From assembly GCA_965242975.1 (NCBI GenBank), contig CBDETS010000007.1:4030001-4094000 (forward strand): a DNA stretch of 64,000 nucleotides, in the 5' to 3' direction. The notes beneath the pieces are model-generated. The model was not told where the DNA came from. It saw only the letters and a list, made by a program, of their open reading frames with translations, and ran no database searches. Below are positions 10,201-18,337 of this stretch, one piece after another; the first letter of the stretch is position 1, and every line of letters starts with the position of its first letter. Source of the stretch: JAPPHA01 sp965242975 (GTDB lineage Bacteria; Pseudomonadota; Alphaproteobacteria; Rhodobacterales; Rhodobacteraceae). The position numbers and the translations under genes were made by a program.

Positions 10201-10653
10201 AAAGAAGAGTGGGGACAGATTGCCGAACGCATACGCCGTGCCAATGGCTGGTCCGATTTCGAGAGTGCCTATGAACTTTCCGTGAACATCCTTCTCATGC
10301 CCGAACTCGAGCATCTGTTCGGCCCCGGCAGCCTTGCGGAGGTGCCGATTACGGCCGAATTGGACCAATTGAACGGAAGGCGGATCATCGGGATCATCGA
10401 TCGCCTGGTTGTCTCGGATGATCAGGTGCTCGCGGTCGACTACAAGACGAATGCGGATGTGCCGGAGACCCCAGACGATGTTCCGGACGGCCTGCTCCGA
10501 CAGATGGGTGCGTACGCCGCGGCCCTCGAAAAGGTATATTCCGGGCGTGAGGTTTCCACGGCATTCTTGTGGACCGCGAATGGGTCTTTCATGCCCTTGA
10601 GGCGTGATCTTGTCGCGCACCACGTCAGGAATGCCGGCACGGACCCCGCATGA
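7276..10653 (+). CDS. addA: Double-strand break repair helicase AddA
   Basis: 1125 residues. UvrD/Rep-type SF1 helicase with C-terminal nuclease. Walker A NAGSGKTR is near residue 25, QTIHSFC follows, and Walker B DEAQDTS is near residue 389. GDEKQSIFSFQGAD, VHGAKGLEAP and LYVAITRAS are the later helicase motifs. The PD-(D/E)XK motif AVDYKTN lies near residue 1053. GTG start at 7276 overlapping the addB stop; coupling ensures stoichiometric AddAB. Confidence 0.96.
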   Translation: MKRFDDATFAQIRAADPEVSTWVPANAGSGKTRVLIDRVSRLLFRGNDPEKILCLTYTKAAAAEMQNRLFARLGGWAMMPDDGLFAALSNLGESEENLTGDSLNVARRLFANALETPGGLKIQTIHSFCDTLLRRFPLEAEVSGQFEIIDDRHANVMRQNILDMLAEQDSTRETVRNLLLNFTDFDLDRFLDEIVEQRDAFERGFPNVLSPEPEPLDVTIGEVFAPGTTELLSSWAALMSKSDSSSDRSGANRLASAVEMAGTEDGLKTLEALLLYGRTAKTPFAPKFKAFPTKKLRESEPEHYAQLADVMESVAKARANRIRYRVFTRTRALHDFAACYFREYDRRKLLGGYLTYDDLIRKTIRLLSKPGISDWILYRLDGGVDHILIDEAQDTSRRQWDIITSVEAEFTSGESGRAGERTLFVVGDEKQSIFSFQGADPDYFVDMREYFAQRQARVQKELAERSLLHSFRSASPILELTDAVCQQNQMTGGFTPVIHRAFHEDMPGRIDLWPYVEREKRDFDYTWHEPGGLLSSDRDVRVELAGIVAGYLEDVLADPPVLSPQKNARPLSAGDVLILVQRRSVMFHALIRELKVRGLPVAGADRMEIGAELAVRDILSLLRFSATPDDDLALAEALRSPLIGISEADLFDIARGRKLSLWREMASRHDRFPNACSILADCVEQAHLLRPYDLVERILNQHGGRKRILARLGPEAEDGIDELVNEALKFEQSGPPSVAGFLNWFELGDVDVKRRVQADLDQIRVMTVHGAKGLEAPFVILPDTDARPTGRGGQTLVLDDGSLIWRSRQDEAIEAQERADSANREFEEKERNRLLYVAITRASQWLLVCGAGAGGNARARSWHGRIERAMKDLGALAVESPVRDGLGLQLGSDSWPSASDSSEPAKSESVDVDVVPSWLFERARPDWPGGPTMSPSGLGGDKVMSAPDSVGNVQGSGVEFGLKVHALLEHLPGHPKEEWGQIAERIRRANGWSDFESAYELSVNILLMPELEHLFGPGSLAEVPITAELDQLNGRRIIGIIDRLVVSDDQVLAVDYKTNADVPETPDDVPDGLLRQMGAYAAALEKVYSGREVSTAFLWTANGSFMPLRRDLVAHHVRNAGTDPA

Positions 10654-10678
10654 ACCGGGGCCGGCGCCGGACATCGGC

Positions 10679-10705
10679 TTGACCCGGAACAGGGCACTTT
10701 TTACT
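10679..10705 (+). promoter_or_regulatory. Possible promoter upstream of trxA
   Basis: The 92 bp between addA and trxA contain TTGACC (10679-10684) and, 15 bp later, TTTACT (10700-10705), a weak sigma70-like pair. Spacing is short, so this is a suggestion only. Confidence 0.3.
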
Positions 10706-10745
10706 TAGGGGCCGGACCGGCGGGTTTCTTGGAGGGGAGGAAACA

Positions 10746-11066
10746 GTGGCAACAATGGCAGTCACGGACGATCAGTTTGATTCGGAGGTACGGGATTCGA
10801 GCATCCCGGTTGTGGTGGACTTCTGGGCGGAATGGTGCGGACCCTGCAAGCAGATTGGTCCGGTCCTGGAAGAACTGTCCGACGAACTCGAGGGACGCGT
10901 AAAGGTCGTCAAGGTCGACATCGACCAGAATCCGAATTCACCCGCCAGTCTGGGGGTTCGCGGGATTCCCGCCCTGTTCCTGTTCAAGGACGGTCAGGTC
11001 GTATCGAATCTGACCGGCGCACGACCGAAGGCCGCAATCGCAGACTGGATCGAATCCGGGCTGTAG
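10746..11066 (+). CDS. trxA: Thioredoxin
   Basis: 106-residue thioredoxin, the cytoplasmic disulfide reductase fed by thioredoxin reductase. The active site WCGPCK lies at residues 30-35, preceded by VVDFWAEW, with the cis-proline GIPALFLFKDG motif after it. A GTG at 10746 has a very strong GGAGGGGAGG ribosome binding site; an internal ATG four codons later is the alternative. It follows addA, a standard position in this clade. Confidence 0.97.
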   Translation: MATMAVTDDQFDSEVRDSSIPVVVDFWAEWCGPCKQIGPVLEELSDELEGRVKVVKVDIDQNPNSPASLGVRGIPALFLFKDGQVVSNLTGARPKAAIADWIESGL

Positions 11067-11284
11067 CCGCACCGGAAAGAAATCCGGAACGTGAACGGAA
11101 TCCCGCCGTCCGAAGGCCGGTCGTGGCGCTGCGCGCCGTGCGAATCGATACGATGTTCAGGCGATCGGATACCTGGTCAACCGGTGATGAACAGCGCAGC
11201 GCTTCGTGAAGGCCTTTGATCACCCGGTCGTCGATTCCCATGTTCAATCCGGCAGAACGGTCGGGCACTTTCGCCCGGATGTCC

Positions 11285-12607
11285 TTACGGTCGTGCCCGA
11301 AGCGTTTCGGGAAGCCAGGTCGCGAGCTCGGGAAAAAGGACCAGGACCCCCACCATGAGAACCATGATCAGGAACATCGGCAGGGCCGTGCGGGAAATGT
11401 AACCCATCTCATGTGAGGTCATGCCCTGGAGGACGAAAAGGTTGAACCCGACCGGCGGTGTGATCTGGGCCATTTCGACAACCACGACAACAAAGATTCC
11501 GAACCAGATCATGTCAAACCCGAGTTCGGCGAAGGCCGCCGTCCGAACCATGGGCTCGACCACCGCCATGGTCAGGACAACCGCGGAGATTCCGTCGAGG
11601 AACATGCCGATGACGATGTAGAAGATCATCAGTGCGGCGATCAGGATGGCCGGCGGCAACCCGAGTGTGTCGATCCATTCCGCCAACGCCCTGGGCAAGC
11701 CGGTGAATCCCATGGACAGGCTGAGGAACGCCGCCCCCATCAGGATGAGCGCGATCATTGCCGACGTGCGGGTGGCCCCGAGCAGGCTTTCGAAAAACGT
11801 TGACCAGTTGAGCGAGCCCTGCGTGGCTGCCAGGGCCAGCGCGCCGAGGACCCCGAATGCCGCGGCTTCCGTTGCGGTCGCATAGCCTGAATACATCGAC
11901 CCGATCACCAGCAGGACCAGACAGATCACGGGAACGAGGAATCGGGAGTTGTACAGCTTTTCCCTGAAGCCGAGCGCGACTTCCGCCGCTGCGCGTTCGT
12001 AAGGCCGCAGGTAGTGCCAGGCAGCGACGTAGAGCATGAACATGCCTGCCAGGACCAGGCCCGGAAAGATCCCGGCCATGAACAACTGCGTAATGCTCTC
12101 GTTGATGGTCACGCCGTAGACGATCAGAGTCAGCGATGGTGGAATCATCAATCCGAGCGTTGCCGAACCGGCAAGGGTTCCGATCGTCATGAATTCCGGG
12201 TACCCGCGTCTGCGGAGCTCCGGAATCGACATCTTTCCGACAGTGGTCAGGGTGGCAGCCGATGATCCCGATACCGCGGCAAAGATCGTGCACCCGACGA
12301 CATTCGTGTGTAGAAGCCCGCCAGGCAATCGTGCCATCCACGGCGATAGCCCCCTGAACATGTCTTCGGACAATCGGGTTCGGTACAGGATTTCCCCCAT
12401 CCATATGAACATCGGCAGTGCGGTCAGCGTCCAGCTGGACGCGCTGTCCCATGCCTTGTCCGTTAGGTTGGCGCCTACAAACCCCTTGTCGAAGAGGACG
12501 ATGCCAACAGCCGCCACTCCCATCAAAGCCAACCCGATCCACACCCCGGTTCCGAGCAGCAGGAACAGGACAAACAGGAAAATCACCGTAAGTGAAACGT
12601 GATCCAT
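11285..12607 (-). CDS. dctM: TRAP transporter large permease (DctM type)
   Basis: 440-residue, highly hydrophobic protein with about 12 membrane segments, typical of DctM, the cation-coupled translocation subunit of TRAP transporters. The family block PPSLTLIVYGVTINESITQL and the C-terminal ITPPVGFNLFVLQG are seen. Last gene of the dctP-dctQ-dctM order on the minus strand, 9 bp after dctQ. The substrate cannot be read from this subunit. Confidence 0.94.
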   Translation of the reverse strand: MDHVSLTVIFLFVLFLLLGTGVWIGLALMGVAAVGIVLFDKGFVGANLTDKAWDSASSWTLTALPMFIWMGEILYRTRLSEDMFRGLSPWMARLPGGLLHTNVVGCTIFAAVSGSSAATLTTVGKMSIPELRRRGYPEFMTIGTLAGSATLGLMIPPSLTLIVYGVTINESITQLFMAGIFPGLVLAGMFMLYVAAWHYLRPYERAAAEVALGFREKLYNSRFLVPVICLVLLVIGSMYSGYATATEAAAFGVLGALALAATQGSLNWSTFFESLLGATRTSAMIALILMGAAFLSLSMGFTGLPRALAEWIDTLGLPPAILIAALMIFYIVIGMFLDGISAVVLTMAVVEPMVRTAAFAELGFDMIWFGIFVVVVVEMAQITPPVGFNLFVLQGMTSHEMGYISRTALPMFLIMVLMVGVLVLFPELATWLPETLRARP

Positions 12608-12616
12608 GGCCCGTCC

Positions 12617-13135
12617 CTATCCGTGCCTTTCGGTCAGGTCGGGTTGCTCGACTCCCGCGTGGTCGGTGAAAATCATCCGGACCAGGTGGTCCCAGAGCGC
12701 CAGCGCCAGCAAGGCCGAGCCCGCCGTCATCGCCATTTCCGGAATCCAGAGCGGCGTTGCGTCCAGCCCCTGGCTGATGAAATTGAATCTTCGGGTCTGC
12801 AGGTTTCTCAGGAGCGCGTGATACGCAAAGAAGCTCATGGTGCCGGCGGCAATCAGGTAGCACCAGATCTCCCCGTAGCGCCGGAATCTGCCGAGCTGGC
12901 GCAGGATGATCGTCACACGGATATGGGCGCCGCGGTTCAATGCGTGAGCAAGGGCAAAGAAGGTCGACGCGGCCATGCAGTAGCCGGCGTAGCTGGTCGA
13001 GCCCGGGAACGGCACGCCGGTCCAGCGGGCAAGCATCTGGAGACAGATGATCACGAGGATGGAGATCAGGAATACGGCCCCGACGATTCCGCCCGCCAGG
13101 TATAGCCAGTCGAGTGATCTTCGAACGATCGACAT
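12617..13135 (-). CDS. dctQ: TRAP transporter small permease (DctQ type)
   Basis: 172-residue protein with four hydrophobic spans, as expected for DctQ. The segment around PGSTSYAGYCMAASTFFALA matches the family pattern around the second helix. It forms the membrane complex with DctM. It is separated from dctP by a strong hairpin, which may lower its expression relative to the binding protein. Confidence 0.88.
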   Translation of the reverse strand: MSIVRRSLDWLYLAGGIVGAVFLISILVIICLQMLARWTGVPFPGSTSYAGYCMAASTFFALAHALNRGAHIRVTIILRQLGRFRRYGEIWCYLIAAGTMSFFAYHALLRNLQTRRFNFISQGLDATPLWIPEMAMTAGSALLALALWDHLVRMIFTDHAGVEQPDLTERHG

Positions 13136-13207
13136 TGCGCCCCTTGTAGATCCCCCAAATCGACGTCGGGCTTCGTCCGGGCCGCGTCGGGGTCGGAAAT
13201 TCGAAAA

Positions 13208-13238
13208 CCGGCGTTCCCGATGTCCGCGGGAACGCCGG
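13208..13238 (-). terminator. Hairpin between dctP and dctQM (attenuator or terminator)
   Basis: A perfect 11-bp stem (CCGGCGTTCCC / GGGAACGCCGG) with a 9-nt loop is followed on the minus strand by TTTTCG. It is placed between dctP and dctQ, so partial termination would give excess binding protein. This is a common TRAP operon design, inferred here. Confidence 0.65.
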
Positions 13239-13258
13239 GATTCAGTTTTTGCCGGGCA

Positions 13259-14251
13259 TCATTCGGCCATCTTGTAGGCGTCGATTGCCGCCTGTCCGGC
13301 ATCGCCGGCGGCATCTGCCCATTCCGAGGCCATCTGCGCGCCAATCTCGGCGAGTTCCGCCGTGAGTTCAGTGCCCGGCGCCTGAACCGACATTCCGTTG
13401 GCGGCGAGCTGCGTCAGGTACCATCCAGCCAATTGTTCGGCACGCGCAGTGGCTGCAGCTCCGGCCAGTTTTCCGGCGGACAACAGGCAGTTCTTCTTGC
13501 CTTCATCGAGCCCGTCAAAGGCTTCCTTGTTGACGAACACGTAATTGCGGGGAAGCCAGGCCTGGGTGTCGTAGAAGTGACTCAGGTGTTCCCAGACCTT
13601 GCGGTCGTATCCAGTGGACCCGGAAGAAATGAATGCGGAGGCCACGCCGGTTGCCAAGGCCTGGGTCAGGTCGGCAGCCTCGATTTGCACGGGCAGCATT
13701 CCGGTGAGTTCGGCAAAGCGCGAGGTGGCAACATTGTAGGCACGGAACTTGGTACCTTCCATGTCGGCGACCGAACTGATCTCGCGGTCGAAATAGATAC
13801 CCTGGGGCGGCCACGGGGCCGAGTAAAGGAGCACGAGGCCGTCGCGTGCAAGGGCATCCGCCAGCGTGTCCCTGACGGCGAGCCAGAGCTTTTCACTTTC
13901 GGCGAAGGAGGTGGCAAGGAACGGAACCGAATCTATCCCGAAAAGAAGGTTCTCGTTCTGGTGTGCAGAGAGCAGACGTTCGCCGATCTTGGCCTGGCCG
14001 GTCTGTACCGCCCTCTTGATTTCATTGCCCTTGAAGAGCGACCCGCCGGCATGGACGGTGATGGTCAGTTCTCCCCCGGTGCAAATGCCGACCGCTTCGG
14101 CGAACAGCTTGCCGTTTTGGCTGTGATAGTTGCTGTCGGCATAGGCCATCGGCATGTCCCACTCATCGCCCGCCACGGCGGGTGCCGCCGCCGCAAGACC
14201 TGCCGCCACGGCGGAAGCAATTAGGGTTGAGCGTGTTTGTGAACGGTTCAT
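13259..14251 (-). CDS. dctP: TRAP transporter solute-binding protein (DctP type)
   Basis: 330 residues with a Sec signal peptide (MNRSQTRSTLIASAVAAGLA, cleavage after AVAG). Periplasmic binding protein for an organic acid or related anion. FRAYNVATSRFAELTGM and the following VQIEAADLTQALATG segment match the DctP fold, in which a conserved arginine binds a carboxylate. Start chosen at 14251 because AAGGAG precedes it at the right distance; the open frame beyond is not plausible. The neighbouring amino-acid oxidoreductase and racemase hint at an amino-acid-like or keto-acid ligand, but that is inference. Confidence 0.93.
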   Translation of the reverse strand: MNRSQTRSTLIASAVAAGLAAAAPAVAGDEWDMPMAYADSNYHSQNGKLFAEAVGICTGGELTITVHAGGSLFKGNEIKRAVQTGQAKIGERLLSAHQNENLLFGIDSVPFLATSFAESEKLWLAVRDTLADALARDGLVLLYSAPWPPQGIYFDREISSVADMEGTKFRAYNVATSRFAELTGMLPVQIEAADLTQALATGVASAFISSGSTGYDRKVWEHLSHFYDTQAWLPRNYVFVNKEAFDGLDEGKKNCLLSAGKLAGAAATARAEQLAGWYLTQLAANGMSVQAPGTELTAELAEIGAQMASEWADAAGDAGQAAIDAYKMAE

Positions 14252-14439
14252 CGAGGGCTCCTTGTCAATGGGAATTTCGGGGCGCTCCAGTAAAGCAAGG
14301 AAATCCCTGGCGCAAGTTCGTTGCGGTGTGCGCCCGTTTCGCGTGACTGCCAGATGGGCCGACCGCTTCGCAGCGTTCAGCCAGCCGAGCCGGCAAGCGA
14401 TCCGGAGTTGTTTCGGCACCGGTCATGGCGCGGACTCCG

Positions 14440-15276
14440 TCACTTCGTTCGGGGCCGGCCTCGGCGAAACCATCCCCTGTCCTCACGTATCGCCGTGAAC
14501 TCGGGGATATCCATCGCGGACACCGGATCGATTCTCCTGACAGCGCCATTCCGGACGACAAAGAAATGGAGATCCACGTTGATGCAGCCAGACGGGCAGT
14601 CGCCCCACGCATCGCGAAAGACAAAAAACCAGGTCCCCCGCGACGCCGACACCTCGATATCCGGGCCATCGGTCAGAAGCATGTCGAGGTCGACTGAGCG
14701 AACCTCACTGGCAAGGGACGAGTACTTCATTGCGACGTGGTCGAGATCGACAGTCGGGTCGAAATGGAAAACGACGGATTCGAAACGTGGAAACAAACCC
14801 ACTGCCCGCACGCCGAGCAGGGCGTTGAGCGTATCGAATCGCGCATGCCCTGTGCGTAACGCGAAAGGACCGGATCCGCTTCCCGCGACACGCGATACCG
14901 AGGCGAACACGTCCGGGTCCAATCCGAGTATTACTCCTTTCCTGTCCTCATACGTTTCACGCGCCTTTACGTTGGCCGTTTCCGGATAATGGCTCCGAAT
15001 CTCGGACAAAGCACCCGTCAGTTTTTGCACGACCTTGCCATCCTGCGCACCGGTCGACGGAAACCCGCCGCCCCTGCGCCGCAAAATCCGTGCGGCGAGC
15101 GCCTCGGCGTCCGACACGGATGGAGGCATCCACTCGTCGAGGTGGACAACGAACGCGGGTTGAGCCTCGCCCGAATTCCCGGCCCCGAGGGCCAGTCCAC
15201 ATGGGACGAGCATGGCCGGGAACGATGCCACGACAAGTGAAAGGGTCTGAGTGCAAGCCACGAAGGTTTGCCTCAT
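14440..15276 (-). CDS. Hypothetical secreted protein
   Basis: About 278 residues from the ATG at 15276, with an N-terminal signal-like stretch (residues 5-30, hydrophobic, ending GLALGAGNSG). No family recognised. The body contains EIRSHYPETANVK, a cysteine pair (DCPSGC) and a tail of mixed charge (FRRGRPRTK). Codon use looks normal for the window and it faces the same way as dctPQM. The open frame runs back to 15342, but that start would bury the signal peptide. Confidence 0.55.
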   Translation of the reverse strand: MRQTFVACTQTLSLVVASFPAMLVPCGLALGAGNSGEAQPAFVVHLDEWMPPSVSDAEALAARILRRRGGGFPSTGAQDGKVVQKLTGALSEIRSHYPETANVKARETYEDRKGVILGLDPDVFASVSRVAGSGSGPFALRTGHARFDTLNALLGVRAVGLFPRFESVVFHFDPTVDLDHVAMKYSSLASEVRSVDLDMLLTDGPDIEVSASRGTWFFVFRDAWGDCPSGCINVDLHFFVVRNGAVRRIDPVSAMDIPEFTAIREDRGWFRRGRPRTK

Positions 15277-15850
15277 CCGGTGCCTGTGGCCGCATTGCGC
15301 AGGCTTGCCGACGTTCAACTCATGTCTACCGGGGCGGCTCATCCGATTCCCGCTCGATGAAATCCTGAACGCGGCAGGGGGGTGACGGACAGGTTTCTTG
15401 CCTGCCGCCTTACGTGTCCCTGAATCCTCGCCGGGGCTGCCATCCTACATGACAGTCTGCACGAATCTCGGACCGGCCACCACACGGTTTCGTTTTCGAT
15501 GACCAGTAAGCCGGCAAAGATGCTCGTCGCCAGACACGGCCATCCGCCAATTTCAGTCGCGCAGGATTCGGACGATCTTTGCACGATGCGAATGAGTGGA
15601 GCCAGCAATGACGGGCCTGGCTCTTCGTCAGTTGCAGAGTCACTTGCCAGGATACTTCAAGGGCATGTCAGCGAAAAATTACGTCCCGAGTTCGATGTTG
15701 CCGCAGTTGCGCGCGCAGCGGAAGATATTTCGGGCGTGATGTGCCAATTTCGGCCCGGCTGGCACGCAGTTTCGGCACGGGCATTTCGTTGCTTCCGTGC
15801 TCGTAAGTGTCCAGCAGAAATACAGGCTGGCGGAACTCACGAGCTCCGAT
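15277..15850. other. Non-coding stretch
   Basis: About 570 bp between the secreted-protein gene and the FAD oxidoreductase. Open frames present have atypical composition and no motif. I see no RNA gene or repeat. Confidence 0.5.
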
Positions 15851-17074
15851 TCAATGGAATCGTGCCAGGGAGAAGGCCGACAGATCTTCGTTTGGTCTGT
15901 TCCCCGACACGATTCCAGAGATCCATTTGCCGGTTCTCGGTCCGGCCGTCAGGCCGACGTGCTGATGCCCGAAGCCGGCAAGAACCCGCCCATTGCCGCT
16001 TATGGCCCCGATAACCGGCAGGGAGTCCGTCGTGGAGGGCCTGTGACCCATCCAGGTCTCGACCCGGTCATAAGCCAGGTCCGGGAAAATTTCCTTGATT
16101 CGGCGAATGATCAGGTCGACCGGCGCAGATGACGGCGGCGCCCGAAGGCCGCCGAATTCGACCAGCCCGGCACAACGCAGCCGGTTTTCCATCGGACCGA
16201 GGACGGCCTTGAGCGAAGCGACCATGACGGGGGCGCGAAAACATATGGACGGATTATGGAATTCCACATGGTACCCGCGCTCCGACTCCATGGGAACCTT
16301 CAGCCCGAGACCGGCGACCAGGCGTTTCGACCAGATGCCGGCGGTTATGACGGCTCGGTCCGCCGAAATCTCGCCATCGGCAGTCTCCACGACCGCATCC
16401 TCCGTGACGCGATGCACTTCGGTTCTTCGGAATTCTCCCCCGTTCTCCTCCACGTGCGCAGCAAGAGCGGCCACGTATTCCCCCGGGTCGGTAATGAATC
16501 CGTGGTCATGGCAACGAACCGCGAAGCCGAAGCGTCCGGCGAGCGCCGGGTCATAGGAGGCGAGACGGTTTTCGTCCATTTCCTCGAACCGAAACCCATG
16601 TCTCTTCCGAAGTTCCCAGCCGAATCTGTCGGATTCATAGGCGCTGCGGCAATCATAGGCGAAGAGATAGTCGCTCCTTTTGACAAAACGCTCTGCGCCG
16701 GTTCCCGCCGCGAGAGCGAGGTGCTGATCGGGACTGTCCCGCAGCAATTCGGCCAGGCTGGAGGAAATCTGTTCCACCCGGGCACGGCGCCCGTTTGCGA
16801 GATAGCGCGGGAGGAAGGCAAGCAACCGGGGGAGATGCCGCCAGCGCAGGAACAACGGCTGGTTCCGGTCGAAAAGCAACCTGGGGATTTTCGGGACCAG
16901 CCCGGGCACAGGAACCGGCACGACCGATCCGGCGGCGAGAACGCCCGCGTTTCCGTGGGATGTGCCGGCTGCCGGTCCGGTTCGGTCGATCAGGGTGACC
17001 CGATGGCCTTCACGCTGCAGCCAGATGGCGGTTGAGACGCCGACAATTCCGGCGCCAATGACAGCAACGTGCAT
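15851..17074 (-). CDS. FAD-dependent oxidoreductase, D-amino-acid dehydrogenase (DadA) type
   Basis: 407 residues. N-terminal dinucleotide-binding motif VIGAGIVGVSTAIWLQREGH (GxGxxG) and a DAO-family C-terminus with VLAGFGHQHVGLTAGP and MGHRPSTTDSLPVIG. Enzymes of this type oxidise D-amino acids or related secondary amines, passing electrons to the respiratory chain. Start at 17074, preceded by GGAG; the longer frame to 17131 is less likely. It is divergent from the Asp/Glu racemase-like gene, so a D-amino acid or hydantoin catabolic role is possible. The exact substrate is unknown. Confidence 0.85.
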   Translation of the reverse strand: MHVAVIGAGIVGVSTAIWLQREGHRVTLIDRTGPAAGTSHGNAGVLAAGSVVPVPVPGLVPKIPRLLFDRNQPLFLRWRHLPRLLAFLPRYLANGRRARVEQISSSLAELLRDSPDQHLALAAGTGAERFVKRSDYLFAYDCRSAYESDRFGWELRKRHGFRFEEMDENRLASYDPALAGRFGFAVRCHDHGFITDPGEYVAALAAHVEENGGEFRRTEVHRVTEDAVVETADGEISADRAVITAGIWSKRLVAGLGLKVPMESERGYHVEFHNPSICFRAPVMVASLKAVLGPMENRLRCAGLVEFGGLRAPPSSAPVDLIIRRIKEIFPDLAYDRVETWMGHRPSTTDSLPVIGAISGNGRVLAGFGHQHVGLTAGPRTGKWISGIVSGNRPNEDLSAFSLARFH

Positions 17075-17531
17075 GGATATCTCCGAATGGACAGATGCCG
17101 TTGACGCCGATACTCTCAGCCCTGGCTTCATGTTTCGACGGCAAATCTAGCCAAATCCGCCGGTCCATCAACACGAATCAGATGTCGTTTTCGAGCCGTT
17201 TCTGCGCACCCATTCGGTGACCGGTGCGTCGGCATCCTCACGCGGTCGGATGATCAGGCCGCCCGGTTCAAGTCCTTTGCGGTCAAGCGCGGTCGCCAGC
17301 GCTGGATTGATGTCGCCGGGGTCTCGGCCGACCAACTGCGAATCCCGTATGCCGCTGCAACGGTCATATGGTCCGTTCCGAAAAGTCCATTGAGAAACAG
17401 CGCGCGCCGAATCCGTTTTTCCGGTTGCCTTGCATCCGTTCAGCCGCCAAACAAACTTGCCCCGAGCCCGTTCCTTGCGGGCAGGACAATGGGGAAGCCA
17501 AGGTTGGAACGAACTGCGTAAGGAGAGTTCG
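17075..17531. other. Divergent intergenic region
   Basis: 457 bp between the divergent FAD oxidoreductase and the racemase-family gene, holding both promoters. A minus-strand open frame here (17168-17554) overlaps the racemase start and shows no motif. No operator is evident. Confidence 0.4.
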
Positions 17532-18230
17532 ATGACGAAGACCAAGGGCGGCAAGGCCGTCTATGGAGCCCCGATCGGCATTCTTATGCTTGAAGCCCGT
17601 TTTCCGAGGATTCCGGGTGACATGGGCAATGCAGGGACCTGGCCGTTTCCTGTGAGGTACAAGGTTGTTCGCGGCGCGTCTCCCGATCTCGTGGTTCGCC
17701 GGTCCGCCGCCGGCCTGCTTCCGGCGTTCATCGAAGCAGGTCAGGAGCTGGTTGACGATGGAGTTGAACTCGTCACGACGAACTGCGGATTCCTGTCCCT
17801 TTTCCAGATGGAATTGTCGGAAGCACTGGACGTGCCGGTCGTCACGTCGGCGTTGATTCAGGCGGCGCCCATTCAGGCCATGCTGCCGCCAGGACGCAGT
17901 GTCGGGATCCTGACGATCAGCAGGGAGACGCTCACCGATGCCCATCTTGACGCCGTCGGGGTTCCGGATGGAACGCCGATCTGGGGAGTCCGGCAAGGTT
18001 GCGAATTCCAGCGCGTTCTCCTTGACGACGAAGACGAACTGGATGTCGAGCAAGCAGGTCAGGACATGGTGAACGCGGCGATGTCCTTTGTCGAGAACCA
18101 CCCCGACCTGGGTGCGATCCTGTTCGAATGCACGAACATGCCTCCCTACAGCGGACAGGTACGTGACGCGACAAGTCTGCCGGTCTTCTCGATCGAGAGT
18201 TGCCTCCACTGGGTTGCGGCAGCGCTCTGA
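17532..18230 (+). CDS. Aspartate/glutamate racemase family protein
   Basis: 232 residues. Asp/Glu/hydantoin racemase superfamily. The two catalytic cysteines are plausible in TTNCGFLSLFQ (about residue 84) and FECTNMPPYS (about residue 201), the expected half-barrel symmetry. Start at the ATG at 17532 with AAGGAG just upstream. Members include Asp and Glu racemases, hydantoin racemases and maleate isomerases, so the substrate is open. It sits beside the D-amino-acid-type oxidoreductase and the TRAP transporter. Confidence 0.82.
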   Translation: MTKTKGGKAVYGAPIGILMLEARFPRIPGDMGNAGTWPFPVRYKVVRGASPDLVVRRSAAGLLPAFIEAGQELVDDGVELVTTNCGFLSLFQMELSEALDVPVVTSALIQAAPIQAMLPPGRSVGILTISRETLTDAHLDAVGVPDGTPIWGVRQGCEFQRVLLDDEDELDVEQAGQDMVNAAMSFVENHPDLGAILFECTNMPPYSGQVRDATSLPVFSIESCLHWVAAAL

Positions 18231-18337
18231 AGGCCCGGGGGCACGTCCCGATCCCGAAACGGACCAATACGAGTGGCGGCGGCACATCCCGTTCCACGCA
18301 GCGGGGATGCATGCAATCAAGGCTTCAGAAGGCCGTG

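Noticed and set aside
15499..16014. 171-codon plus-strand open frame
   Set aside because: Overlaps the 3' part of the well-supported FAD oxidoreductase on the opposite strand and has no recognisable pattern.
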